Origin: Bacillota bacterium
Lineage (GTDB): Bacteria; Bacillota; Clostridia; Peptostreptococcales; Anaerovoracaceae
Assembly: GCA_022770665.1 (NCBI GenBank)
Contig: JALEHL010000115.1
Coordinates: 1-42,602 of the forward strand
Direction: 5' to 3'
DNA: 42,602 bases
In this document: piece by piece, positions 6,490 to 15,642 of the stretch
How the letters are laid out: each line of letters begins with the position of its first letter
How positions within the stretch are numbered: the stretch's first letter is position 1
The notes under the pieces: model-generated
Database searches by the model: none
Told to the model about the DNA's origin: nothing
What the model saw: the letters and a program-made list of their open reading frames with translations, nothing else
Program-made: the position numbers and the translations under genes

Positions 6490-9228
6490 ATGGAGAAGAA
6501 TTTAGCCAAGAATTACAATCCGAAGGATTTCGAGGACCGGATCTATGAGATGTGGGAATCCACAGGCTCTTTCCGGGCAGAGGTGGACAAGGACAAGAAG
6601 CCGTTTACCATCGTGATGCCGCCTCCAAACATTACGGGGCAGCTGCACATGGGGCATGCGCTGGACCAGACACTGCAGGATGTGCTGACCCGCTGGAAGA
6701 GGATGCAGGGCTACAGTGCGCTGTGGCTTCCGGGCTCTGACCATGCCAGCATTGCCACAGAGGTAAAAGTTGTAAATAAAATCCGGGAAGAAGAAGGACT
6801 GGAAAAAGAAGACCTGGGCCGGGAAGAATTCCTGAAGCGCGCCTGGGCATGGAAGGAAGAATACGGCGGACGGATCACCCGCCAGTGCCGGAAACTGGGC
6901 GATTCCTGCGACTGGAGCAGAGAGCGGTTCACCATGGACGAGGGCTGCAACAAGGCCGTAAAGACGTTTTTCATCAAGCTGTACCAGAAAGGTCTGATCT
7001 ACCGCGGAAACCGGCTCATCAACTGGTGCCCGCAGTGCGGAACATCCCTTTCTGATGCGGAAGTGGAGCATGAGGACAAGAATGGAAAGTACTGGTACTT
7101 CCGGTATCCGGCAGCGGATGGTCAGGGTGATGGCATCGTGGTTGCAACTTCCCGGCCGGAGACGATGTTTGCCGATGAAGCGATCGCGGTGCATCCGTCG
7201 GATGAGCGATATAAGGATATGATCGGCAGGAAGGTGATCCTTCCGCTGGTCGGAAAGGAAATTCCGGTCATTGCGGACATCTATCCGGATCCGGAGAAAG
7301 GAACCGGAGCGGTAAAGATCACGCCGGCTCATGATCCGAACGACTTCGAAGTGGGACAGCGTGCCGGTCTGGGATGCCCGTCCTGCATCAACAAAGATGC
7401 GACCATGAATGAACTGGCCGGAAAATATGCCGGTATGGACCGGTATGAATGCCGGAAGGCCTGGGTGGCAGATCTGGATGCAGCCGGTTATCTGGTGAAG
7501 ACAGAAGAAAAAGTCATTCCTGTGGGCGAGTGCTACCGCTGCCATACGGTCATCGAACCGATGCTGTCTGACCAGTGGTTTGTGGCCATGGAAGAACTGG
7601 CCAAGCCTGCCATCGAAGCAGCAAAGAAGGGTGATCTGAAGTTTGTGCCGGAGCGCTTCGAGAAAACGTATCTCCACTGGCTGGAGGAAATCCGCGACTG
7701 GTGTATTTCCCGTCAGCTGTGGTGGGGACACCGGATTCCTGCATATTACTGCGAGGAATGCGGCGAGATCGTGGTGGATTATGATACGCCGGCCAAATGT
7801 CCGAAATGCGGCGGCACCCATTTCCATCAGGATGAGGATGTGCTGGACACCTGGTTCAGCTCTGCCCTGTGGCCGTTCTCTACATTAGGCTGGCCGGAAA
7901 AGACGCCGGAACTGGAATATTTCTATCCGACCGATGTGCTGGTAACGGGCTATGACATCATCTTCTTCTGGGTCATCCGTATGGTATTCTCCGGCCTGGA
8001 AGGTATGGGAGAAGTGCCGTTTGAACATGTATATATTCATGGCCTGGTAAGAGACGCAGAAGGCCGCAAGATGTCCAAGTCTCTGGGAAACGGCATCGAT
8101 CCGCTGGAAGTGATCGATCAGTACGGCGCCGATGCACTTCGTTTCATGCTGACTACAGGTATCACACCGGGCAATGACATGCGGTTTAAGGAAGACCGTC
8201 TGGAAAGCTGCCGGAATTTTGCCAATAAACTGTGGAACGCTTCCCGGTTTGTGATTATGAACCTGCAGGATGAAGAGGGCAACTTCAGAGAAATGGCCAA
8301 GTGCTGCGCAACCTGCTGCGGAAAGGCCTGCGGTGATGTGACAGACTTCTCCAATATCGCCCTGAAGGATGAAGATAAATGGATGATCAGCCGTGTCAAT
8401 GATGCGGTGGAGTATGTGACGTCGTCACTGGAAAAGTATGATCTTGCTCTGGCAGGACAGAGAATCTACGACCTGATCTGGAATGAATACTGCGACTGGT
8501 ATATTGAACTGGTAAAACCTCGTCTGTGGGGGGATGATGAAGAGGACAAGAAGGTGGTGCGGTTCACGCTGGTGATGTGCCTGAAGAACATGCTGAAGCT
8601 TCTGCACCCGTTCATGCCGTTCATTACGGAAGAGATCTGGTCCTTCCTGCCGCACGGTGAAGTGCAGAAAGACAACCCGAACAACTTCCTGATCCGTGCC
8701 ACCTGGCCGGTAGCAAGTGCAGGCTGCTGTTTCCCTGCACAGGAAGCGACGCTGGAAATGGCCATGGATGCCATCCGTGCGATCCGTAATATCCGTGCGG
8801 AGGCAGACGCTGCACCAGGCAGAAAGCTTCACGCCATTATTCTGGCAGAGGGAGAAAAAGCTGACCGGATTCAGGCGGGTGAGCGGTACATCAAGAACCT
8901 GGCCAATATCACAGAGATCCGGTTTGCCACCTCGAAGTCGGAAGTGCCGGAAGATGTGATGTCTGCAGTGATCGACGGTGCGGAAATCTATATTCCACTG
9001 GATGATCTGGTAGACTACAAGACAGAGCTGGAGCGTCTGACGAAAGAGAAGAAACGTCTGGAAGGTGAAGTACAGCGTGTCGTGAAGAAGCTGTCCAATC
9101 AGGGATTTATCAGCAAGGCGCCGGAAAAGGTGATCAATGAGGAAAAAGAGAAAAAGGTAAAATATGAAGAAATGCTGGAGAAGGTAACAGCTCGTCTGGA
9201 ACTGGTTTCAGCGAAGGTGAAAAACTGA
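6490..9228 (+). CDS. valS: Valyl-tRNA synthetase
   Basis: HIGH-like PPPNITGQLHMGHAL, KMSKS in GRKMSKSLGNGIDP, C-terminal coiled coil. Start set to ATG 6490 (MEKNLAKNYNPKDFEDRIYEMWE) because the upstream ORF extension runs through the T-box. Confidence 0.97.
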   Translation: MEKNLAKNYNPKDFEDRIYEMWESTGSFRAEVDKDKKPFTIVMPPPNITGQLHMGHALDQTLQDVLTRWKRMQGYSALWLPGSDHASIATEVKVVNKIREEEGLEKEDLGREEFLKRAWAWKEEYGGRITRQCRKLGDSCDWSRERFTMDEGCNKAVKTFFIKLYQKGLIYRGNRLINWCPQCGTSLSDAEVEHEDKNGKYWYFRYPAADGQGDGIVVATSRPETMFADEAIAVHPSDERYKDMIGRKVILPLVGKEIPVIADIYPDPEKGTGAVKITPAHDPNDFEVGQRAGLGCPSCINKDATMNELAGKYAGMDRYECRKAWVADLDAAGYLVKTEEKVIPVGECYRCHTVIEPMLSDQWFVAMEELAKPAIEAAKKGDLKFVPERFEKTYLHWLEEIRDWCISRQLWWGHRIPAYYCEECGEIVVDYDTPAKCPKCGGTHFHQDEDVLDTWFSSALWPFSTLGWPEKTPELEYFYPTDVLVTGYDIIFFWVIRMVFSGLEGMGEVPFEHVYIHGLVRDAEGRKMSKSLGNGIDPLEVIDQYGADALRFMLTTGITPGNDMRFKEDRLESCRNFANKLWNASRFVIMNLQDEEGNFREMAKCCATCCGKACGDVTDFSNIALKDEDKWMISRVNDAVEYVTSSLEKYDLALAGQRIYDLIWNEYCDWYIELVKPRLWGDDEEDKKVVRFTLVMCLKNMLKLLHPFMPFITEEIWSFLPHGEVQKDNPNNFLIRATWPVASAGCCFPAQEATLEMAMDAIRAIRNIRAEADAAPGRKLHAIILAEGEKADRIQAGERYIKNLANITEIRFATSKSEVPEDVMSAVIDGAEIYIPLDDLVDYKTELERLTKEKKRLEGEVQRVVKKLSNQGFISKAPEKVINEEKEKKVKYEEMLEKVTARLELVSAKVKN

Positions 9229-10619
9229 TGCAGGACGGAAAAATATACGAAGATCTGGGGAAGGCAGCCGCCTCCGCCGGATCGCCGGCTGCTGCGGCTG
9301 CCATAAGCAGAATTCATGCATTTCAGAAATTCGGCAGCATTCTGGGGCTGGAGAGGATGAACCGCCTCCTGGAGCTTCTGGGAAATCCCCAGGAGGATCT
9401 GAAGGTGCTGCATGTAGCAGGAACCAATGGGAAGGGATCAATCTGCCGCTATCTGTACTGTGCGCTGGAGGAGGCCGGATATAAGACAGGACTGTTTATC
9501 TCTCCCTACATTGAAGTGTTTAATGAGCGGATCGAAGCAGACGGGAGATACATCAGCGACGAAGATCTGGCTTTTTATACAGATCGGGTCCTGGCAAAGG
9601 TAAAGGAAATGGAAGATGCAGGTGATCAGCCTCCGACAGAGTTTGAAGTGATCACAGCAGTAGCGTTTCTTTACTTTCAGGAGCAGAAGTGTGATTATGT
9701 GGTGCTGGAAGTCGGACTGGGCGGGCGCGGCGATTCTACAAATGTATGCAGAGAGCCGCTGGTTTCCGTCATTGCATCCATATCCTTCGATCACACAGAC
9801 CGGCTGGGGAATACGCTGGCTGAAATCGCTGCAGAAAAGGCAGGTATCATCAAAGACGGGTGCCCGGTGGTGACAAGCTGCGAAGCGGATGAAGCACTGA
9901 ACGTGATTCGGGCGACGGCAGAGAAACATGGCTGCATGTATACCGAGACGCGGCACATTCCATATCGCATCAAAGAAGAAAGTCTGAATGGATGCCGGTT
10001 TGATGTGGATTTTCAGGGCGTGCTATTTGAAGACCTGGAGATTTCCATGGCAGGAGAGCATCAGGTGAAGAATGCCGTTGCCGCACTGGCGGCACTGTGT
10101 ATTCTGGAAGAAAGAGGAGAGATTCGAGTCCCGAGGACCGCTCTGTATGCGGGCTTTCGGAAAGCCAGACAGCCGGGACGGCTGGAAACTGCCGGATATA
10201 CTGGAGAAAATGATGCGATTCCGGTAATTCTAGACGGCGCTCATAATCCCGACGGGGCCCGTGTGCTGCGAAATGCGATGAATCGGTTCTGCGGCGGGAA
10301 AAAAATCCTGCTGGTGACTGGAATGCTGGTCGATAAAGATGTAAAAACCGTGATGAAATATTTTCAGGAGACTGCAGACGGGTTCATTCTCACTGAGCCG
10401 GAAAATCCGAGAAAACTTTCTGCCCATGCGCTTGCACAGTATCTGGATGTGCCGGGAGCTGTCTGCATCGAAGAACCGGACACGGAAAAAGCCTGCAGGC
10501 AGGCACTGAAACTGGCTGCAAGGGAAGGATTTGATTTCGTTCTTTTTTCTGGATCGCTGTATCTGATCGGATCGGTCCGCGGTGTACTGCGAAAAATATG
10601 GAGGGAGAAAGAGCAATGA
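9228..10619 (+). CDS. folC: Bifunctional folylpolyglutamate synthase/dihydrofolate synthase
   Basis: HVAGTNGKGSICRYL, LEVGLGGRGDSTNV, SFDHTDRLGNTLAEIAAEKAGIIK, DGAHNPDG; TGATG overlap with valS. Confidence 0.95.
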   Translation: MQDGKIYEDLGKAAASAGSPAAAAAISRIHAFQKFGSILGLERMNRLLELLGNPQEDLKVLHVAGTNGKGSICRYLYCALEEAGYKTGLFISPYIEVFNERIEADGRYISDEDLAFYTDRVLAKVKEMEDAGDQPPTEFEVITAVAFLYFQEQKCDYVVLEVGLGGRGDSTNVCREPLVSVIASISFDHTDRLGNTLAEIAAEKAGIIKDGCPVVTSCEADEALNVIRATAEKHGCMYTETRHIPYRIKEESLNGCRFDVDFQGVLFEDLEISMAGEHQVKNAVAALAALCILEERGEIRVPRTALYAGFRKARQPGRLETAGYTGENDAIPVILDGAHNPDGARVLRNAMNRFCGGKKILLVTGMLVDKDVKTVMKYFQETADGFILTEPENPRKLSAHALAQYLDVPGAVCIEEPDTEKACRQALKLAAREGFDFVLFSGSLYLIGSVRGVLRKIWREKEQ

Positions 10620-11116
10620 TGAAAGTCAGGATGGAAAGCACTACGGAATACGAACGTCTGGTTCAGTTCTTTGTGAAACAGGGACTGGAGTATGACGAGG
10701 ACGAAAAAGACTTCAGCAATGTAATTCATGCATGGAAAATCACACAGACGGGCGATTATCTTGTGGCAGGCTGCATTCTCATCCGGGAGGAAGGTCACTT
10801 CGTCGTGCAGGGCATTGCGGTAGACCCGGTTCTTCGGAAAATGGGCTTGGGAAAAGTGCTGATGAAAAAGGCACTGGAAGAGGCAAGAAGCCTGGGAGCC
10901 AGGGAACTGATGCTGGTGGCCAGAAAACCTGGATTTTACAGAAAACTGAACTTTACGGCAGTGCCGCCGGAAGAGGCGCCGAAAATCTTTGACTGCCTGG
11001 GCTGTCCGCAGTATCAGGTGGACTGTTTCCCGGAAATCATGAAGTATGAGATTCCTGCAGAAGGACCGGTGCTGAGAGAAACACACACAGCGGAGCAGGG
11101 GGCCAAACGGGCATGA
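10616..11116 (+). CDS. GNAT family N-acetyltransferase
   Basis: VVQGIAVDPVLRKMGLGKVLMKKALEEARSLGARELMLVARKPGFYRKLNF acetyl-CoA-binding pattern. Confidence 0.9.
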   Translation: MMKVRMESTTEYERLVQFFVKQGLEYDEDEKDFSNVIHAWKITQTGDYLVAGCILIREEGHFVVQGIAVDPVLRKMGLGKVLMKKALEEARSLGARELMLVARKPGFYRKLNFTAVPPEEAPKIFDCLGCPQYQVDCFPEIMKYEIPAEGPVLRETHTAEQGAKRA

Positions 11117-12372
11117 GAGGAATGAAAGGCCTGCTGAACGCGGAATATGGGGGCATTCATGCGTTTTACTGGATGGCCTACGGCGCGCTGGCAAGTTTTG
11201 CCTCAGTATTCCTGCTTGGACGGGGATACTCCAATACAGAGATCGGCATGATTTTTGCTGCAGCCAATGTGCTGGCGGTCATTCTTCAGCCGCTGCTGGC
11301 TGATGCAGCCGACCATTCCGGGAAGCTTTCACTGATCGGGGTGTCAGAGCTGGTTCTTGGTGCGATCATGCTGCTGACAGCGGGATTGCTTCTTCTGCAG
11401 AAAAGAACCATGACAATGTCTCTGGTCTATGTGCTGATCCTGGCTGGAAATGCAACGCTGCAGCCTCTGTTCAATTCCTTGTGCTTCCGGCTGTCAGAAA
11501 GCGGAATCCACATCAATTTCGGTCTCTGCAGAAGCTTTGGCTCACTGGCGTATGCGGTCCTTTGTCTGTTCCTCGGAACACTGGCAGAGAAAAAAGGCAT
11601 CCTTGTTCTGCCGGTTACCGGAGAACTTGTGATGGGTCTGAATCTGGCAAGTTTACTGCTGATCACATTTCATTTCCATAAAGCATGCACAGAAAATGCA
11701 GAAAAAGCAGGCAGGGAAGGCATTCACAGTCCGGAGAAAAGCGAGCAGCCGGAGGAGGCACGAATCAACCTGGTCCAGTTTGCCCGCCGGAACAGACTGT
11801 TTTTCCTCCTTACGCTTGGGGTGCTGGGAATCTATTTTGGAAATGGTGTTCTGAATAACTTTATGCTGCAGGTGATTTCCCCTCTTGGCGGAGACAGTGA
11901 GGATATGGGGCGAATCTTTTCCGTCATGGCGTTTCTGGAGATTCCGACCATGGTGCTGTTTGAGCAGATTAACCGGCACGTTTCCTGCAAGAGTCTGCTG
12001 AAAATCGCATCAGTTGCGTTTGTGCTGAAAACTGTGCTGATCTGGCAGGCCGGCTCAGTACAGACTGTGCTGCTGGCCCAGGGTCTGCAGCTGTTTTCCT
12101 TTGCACTGTTTCTGCCTGCTATGGTGCATTTTATCGATCAGAACATGCAGCGGGGAGAAGCAGTAAAAGGACAGGCACTTTATACTGCGATGACTACAGT
12201 GGCTTCTGTGATCTGCAGCCTTCTGGGCGGTCTGATTCTGGATGTGTACGGTGCGGAACGACTGATGATGCTGGCTACTGCTCTGACTGCAATCGGCGCG
12301 GCGGTCATCTTCGTGATGATCGGGAAAATACGTCCTGCGCAAGAAGAAAGGAAAAAAAGGCTGTCTGCTTAA
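11113..12372 (+). CDS. MFS transporter (MFS_1-like)
   Basis: About 12 hydrophobic segments; YWMAYGALASFASVFLLGRGYSNTEIGMIFAAANVLAVILQPL N-terminus. Confidence 0.8.
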   Translation: MRGMKGLLNAEYGGIHAFYWMAYGALASFASVFLLGRGYSNTEIGMIFAAANVLAVILQPLLADAADHSGKLSLIGVSELVLGAIMLLTAGLLLLQKRTMTMSLVYVLILAGNATLQPLFNSLCFRLSESGIHINFGLCRSFGSLAYAVLCLFLGTLAEKKGILVLPVTGELVMGLNLASLLLITFHFHKACTENAEKAGREGIHSPEKSEQPEEARINLVQFARRNRLFFLLTLGVLGIYFGNGVLNNFMLQVISPLGGDSEDMGRIFSVMAFLEIPTMVLFEQINRHVSCKSLLKIASVAFVLKTVLIWQAGSVQTVLLAQGLQLFSFALFLPAMVHFIDQNMQRGEAVKGQALYTAMTTVASVICSLLGGLILDVYGAERLMMLATALTAIGAAVIFVMIGKIRPAQEERKKRLSA

Positions 12373-12394
12373 GACCGCCTTTTCTTTTGGAATA
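12355..12394 (+). terminator. Intrinsic terminator overlapping the end of the MFS gene
   Basis: aaaaaggctgtctgcttaagaccgccttttcttttgg. Confidence 0.65.
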
Positions 12395-12447
12395 CTTTTC
12401 TGACTCCATAATACAATGTAAAGACATTAAAAACGCAGGAGGAGAAT

Positions 12448-13050
12448 ATGGAAAGTAATATTGCGGAACTTTGCGGTGTCGTTCTGTCTGAAATGGAATT
12501 CAGCCATAAAACCTACGGCGAAGTGTTTTATACTTTTATACTTGGCGTGCAGCGGCGCAGCGGCTATATGGACGAAATCAACGTGATGGTATCAGAACGG
12601 CTGATTTACGGGAATCCTCCCCGCATGGACCAGTTCCTGGAGATCCGGGGACAGATCCGGACGTATAATGAAATGGCGGGCGGAAAAAACAAGCTGAACA
12701 TTGTCGTATTTGCCCGGGAAATCTGTCCGTGTGAAGATTATGAATATTTTGAGAACAGAATCTGTCTGGAAGGCTTTCTCTGCAAGCCCCCGGTCAGAAG
12801 AACCTCTCCACTGGGACGTGAAATCTGCGACATGATGGTTGCGGTCAACCGGATGTATAACAAGTCGGATTACATTCCATGTATCGCCTGGGGAAGAAAC
12901 GCAGGATACGGAAGTCAGCTTTCTGTGGGAACGAAGCTGATGCTGGAAGGAAGGCTGCAGAGCCGGGAATATAAAAAGAAGCTGGAAGACGGCAGCGTCG
13001 AAACCCGAAAAGCATTCGAAGTGTCCGTTCTGAAACTGGAGGAAATTTAG
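12448..13050 (+). CDS. Single-stranded DNA-binding (SSB-like) protein, apparently two OB folds
   Basis: C-terminal half ENRICLEGFLCKPPVRRTSPLGREICDMMVAVNR..YIPCIAWGRNA..LSVGTKLMLEGRLQSREYKKK is SSB-like; N-terminal half has a similar strand layout. Confidence 0.75.
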   Translation: MESNIAELCGVVLSEMEFSHKTYGEVFYTFILGVQRRSGYMDEINVMVSERLIYGNPPRMDQFLEIRGQIRTYNEMAGGKNKLNIVVFAREICPCEDYEYFENRICLEGFLCKPPVRRTSPLGREICDMMVAVNRMYNKSDYIPCIAWGRNAGYGSQLSVGTKLMLEGRLQSREYKKKLEDGSVETRKAFEVSVLKLEEI

Positions 13051-13134
13051 CGTTTTCGCCTTGAATCAGTCAAAACCCTGTGCTATAATAATATCTATTA
13101 CTTAGATTTTTACAACATAATGGAGGGGTGAATC

Positions 13135-14382
13135 ATGTTCGACAGGAACGGAAATGACAACAGCACGTACAACAGAGATAATTTCGAATTGATTAAAAAA
13201 ACTTCACCGGTTGTGGGAGGACTGATCGAAAAGGAATATAACCGGCAGAAGAATAATGTGGAGCTGATTGCTTCTGAAAATTACTGTTCTGAAGCAGTTC
13301 TGGCTGCCTGTGGAAGCTGTCTGTCCTGGAAATATGCAGAAGGATATCCTTATGTGAGAACATCCGGCAATACCAGCCGCTATTACGGCGGTACGGAATA
13401 TATTGATGAACTGGAGGAATACTGCTGCGATCAGTGGAGAAAGGTGTTTCATACAGACTACCATGTGAATGTGCAGCCTCACAGCGGATCACAGGCAAAT
13501 TTCGCTGCATATAAGGCAATCCTGACTCCGGGAGATACAATCCTTTCGCTGAGCCTGGACAACGGCGGTCATCTGACCCATGGCTCTTCCGTGAACTTCA
13601 GCGGCAAGCTGTACAACATGGTCTTTTATGATGTCGATGAAAGAGGATATATCGATATGGCAGACGTGAGAAAGAAAGCACTGGCATGCCGTCCGAAACT
13701 GATCCTCACAGGCGCATCCGCCTACTCCAGAATTATAGATTTCAAGGCATTCGCTGAAATTGCAAAGGAAGTGGGTGCTTACTTCATGGTAGATATGGCG
13801 CACATTGCCGGTCTTGTGGCAGGCGGCGTGCATCCGTCTCCGTTCGGGTATGCGGATATTATTACGACGACAACCCATAAAACCCTGCGTGGACCGAGAG
13901 GCGGTCTGATCTTTGCCCGTCCGGAACTGGCAAAAAAAGTGGACAGTGCGGTATTCCCGTATGCACAGGGGGGACCTCTGGAACATATTATTGCCGGAAA
14001 AGCTGTCTGCGCAGAGGAAGCACAGACACCGGAATACAAGGAATATGTGAAGCAGGTTGTGAAAAACTGCAAGGCGCTTTCGGACGAGTTTATCCGCCTG
14101 GGTTACAAAATCGTTACCGGCGGCACGGACAACCATCTGATCCTGCTGGATCTGTCCGATGAGCCGTTCAGCGGAAGAGTTCTGCAGGAACGTTGCGACG
14201 AAATCGGAATCACCCTGAATAAGAACTGCGTTCCGAACGAAAAAAGATCTCCGAAGGAAACCTCCGGTGTCAGAATCGGAACTGCTCCGATGACCACCAG
14301 AGGTTATAAGGAAGAAGACTTCGTGAAGGTGGTTCAGCGCATCGATGCACTGATCAAGGGATTGAGAGAAGAGTATAAATAG
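13135..14382 (+). CDS. glyA: Serine hydroxymethyltransferase
   Basis: ELIASENYCSEAVL, NVQPHSGSQANFAAY, PLP motif ITTTTHKTLRGPRGG. Confidence 0.97.
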   Translation: MFDRNGNDNSTYNRDNFELIKKTSPVVGGLIEKEYNRQKNNVELIASENYCSEAVLAACGSCLSWKYAEGYPYVRTSGNTSRYYGGTEYIDELEEYCCDQWRKVFHTDYHVNVQPHSGSQANFAAYKAILTPGDTILSLSLDNGGHLTHGSSVNFSGKLYNMVFYDVDERGYIDMADVRKKALACRPKLILTGASAYSRIIDFKAFAEIAKEVGAYFMVDMAHIAGLVAGGVHPSPFGYADIITTTTHKTLRGPRGGLIFARPELAKKVDSAVFPYAQGGPLEHIIAGKAVCAEEAQTPEYKEYVKQVVKNCKALSDEFIRLGYKIVTGGTDNHLILLDLSDEPFSGRVLQERCDEIGITLNKNCVPNEKRSPKETSGVRIGTAPMTTRGYKEEDFVKVVQRIDALIKGLREEYK

Positions 14383-14408
14383 TTCAGAAGATAAAATTAC
14401 GGTGGTAG

Positions 14409-14435
14409 GGATGTCACGCTGTGGCAGCCTTTTTT
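14409..14435 (+). terminator. Candidate intrinsic terminator after glyA
   Basis: tgtcac-gct-gtggca stem followed by gccttttttt. Confidence 0.5.
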
Positions 14436-14448
14436 TCGGGAGAGTGAA

Positions 14449-15129
14449 ATGAAAGAATATAAAGCAGCAGTTTTCGATCTGGATGGCACATTGCTGGAAA
14501 CCCTGGAAGACCTTGCAGACAGTACCAATCATGCACTGAGGACTTTCGGCCTGCCGGTCCGGACGACAGATGAAGTGTGCCGTTTCGTAGGAAACGGAAT
14601 TCACAAACTGATCGAGAGGGCAGTACCGGAAGACAGCAGCAGTGAAACTGTGGAGCAGGTGTATGAAGAGTTTAAGCGATGGTATGCGATCCACTGTAAC
14701 GATAAGACCAGTGCCTATGCGGGAATTGAAGAAATGCTTCATACACTCCGTCAGTTGGGAATCCGTACCGCGGTCGTTTCCAATAAAGCAGATTTTGCGG
14801 TGCAGACCCTTTGCAAAATCTATTTTCCCGGCCTTCTGGATGCGGCCGTGGGTCAGAGGGATGGCATCCGGACGAAACCGGCGCCCGATGCGGTTCATGA
14901 AGTATTGAAGATACTGGATATTTCCCGGGAGGATGCTGTCTACGTGGGCGATTCCGATGTGGATATTGAGACTGCAGCCAATGCAGGTATGGACTGCATC
15001 AGCGTCACATGGGGATTCCGCAGCCGCCAGTTTCTGATAGAACATGGTGCGTGCGTGCTGGCGGATACGCCGCGTGCGCTGCAGGAATATATTTCATCTG
15101 GCCAAAAGGCAGATTCTGTGATAAGGTAA
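14449..15129 (+). CDS. HAD family hydrolase, phosphoglycolate phosphatase-like
   Basis: AVFDLDGTLLETLEDL, VVSNKAD, VYVGDSDVDIETAANAGM. Confidence 0.9.
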   Translation: MKEYKAAVFDLDGTLLETLEDLADSTNHALRTFGLPVRTTDEVCRFVGNGIHKLIERAVPEDSSSETVEQVYEEFKRWYAIHCNDKTSAYAGIEEMLHTLRQLGIRTAVVSNKADFAVQTLCKIYFPGLLDAAVGQRDGIRTKPAPDAVHEVLKILDISREDAVYVGDSDVDIETAANAGMDCISVTWGFRSRQFLIEHGACVLADTPRALQEYISSGQKADSVIR

Positions 15130-15160
15130 CGGAAAAGCAGGCCGAAAAGAACAGAAACAC

Positions 15161-15565
15161 ATGATCATATCAAGAGAAATGGATTATGCGCTGCGCATTC
15201 TGCGTCAGCTTTCCCGGGGAGGGAGCATGCAGGCGGCAGAACTTGAAAAGAGCGAGAACGTGAGTGTAAATTTTGCAAGAAAAATTCTGCAGAAACTGAA
15301 ACGGGCCGGAATCGTCCAGATCACCAGGGGACCGGAAGGGGGGTGCAGCCTGGCAATCCCCTGTGAAAAACTGACCTTGTGGGATGTGAAGCAGGCGATT
15401 GATCCGGAACCGGTTATGAACCGATGCATGCAGCCGGATTACCGCTGCGACGGAAGCTGCGGAGACAGTTGCGGAATCCGCAATGAATGCAGGCGTATTG
15501 AAATACTGCTGCAGGAGGAAATGCAGCGAAGATCCCTGTGCGATTTATATAGAGAGAGACCTTGA
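15161..15565 (+). CDS. Rrf2 family transcriptional regulator, cysteine-rich
   Basis: MIISREMDYALRILRQLS...FARKILQKLKRAGIVQITRGPEGGCSLA; C-terminal cluster CMQPDYRCDGSCGDSCGIRNEC. Confidence 0.93.
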   Translation: MIISREMDYALRILRQLSRGGSMQAAELEKSENVSVNFARKILQKLKRAGIVQITRGPEGGCSLAIPCEKLTLWDVKQAIDPEPVMNRCMQPDYRCDGSCGDSCGIRNECRRIEILLQEEMQRRSLCDLYRERP

Positions 15566-15580
15566 CGGTCTTTTTCTTTT
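15551..15580 (+). terminator. Short intrinsic terminator overlapping the Rrf2 gene end
   Basis: agagagaccttgacggtctttttctttt. Confidence 0.5.
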
Positions 15581-15609
15581 ACGATATACTGGATTAAAAT
15601 AATCCAGTA
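15562..15609 (+). promoter_or_regulatory. Promoter plus perfect palindromic operator candidate upstream of the ACAD-Etf-rubredoxin gene
   Basis: TTGACG (15562-15567), 17 nt, TATACT (15585-15590); TACTGGATTA-aaa-TAATCCAGTA at 15587-15609 overlaps the -10. Confidence 0.7.
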
Positions 15610-15642
15610 ATTGGGTTCAATCAGAAACAGGGAGGTAGAAGA

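Noticed and set aside
6502-7827. 441-aa minus-strand ORF antisense to valS
   Set aside because: Antisense to highly conserved ValS; no family features.
13489-15045. 518-aa minus-strand ORF antisense to glyA and the HAD gene
   Set aside because: Spans two well-recognised + strand genes and their intergenic region; no recognisable motif; a product of codon bias on the opposite strand.
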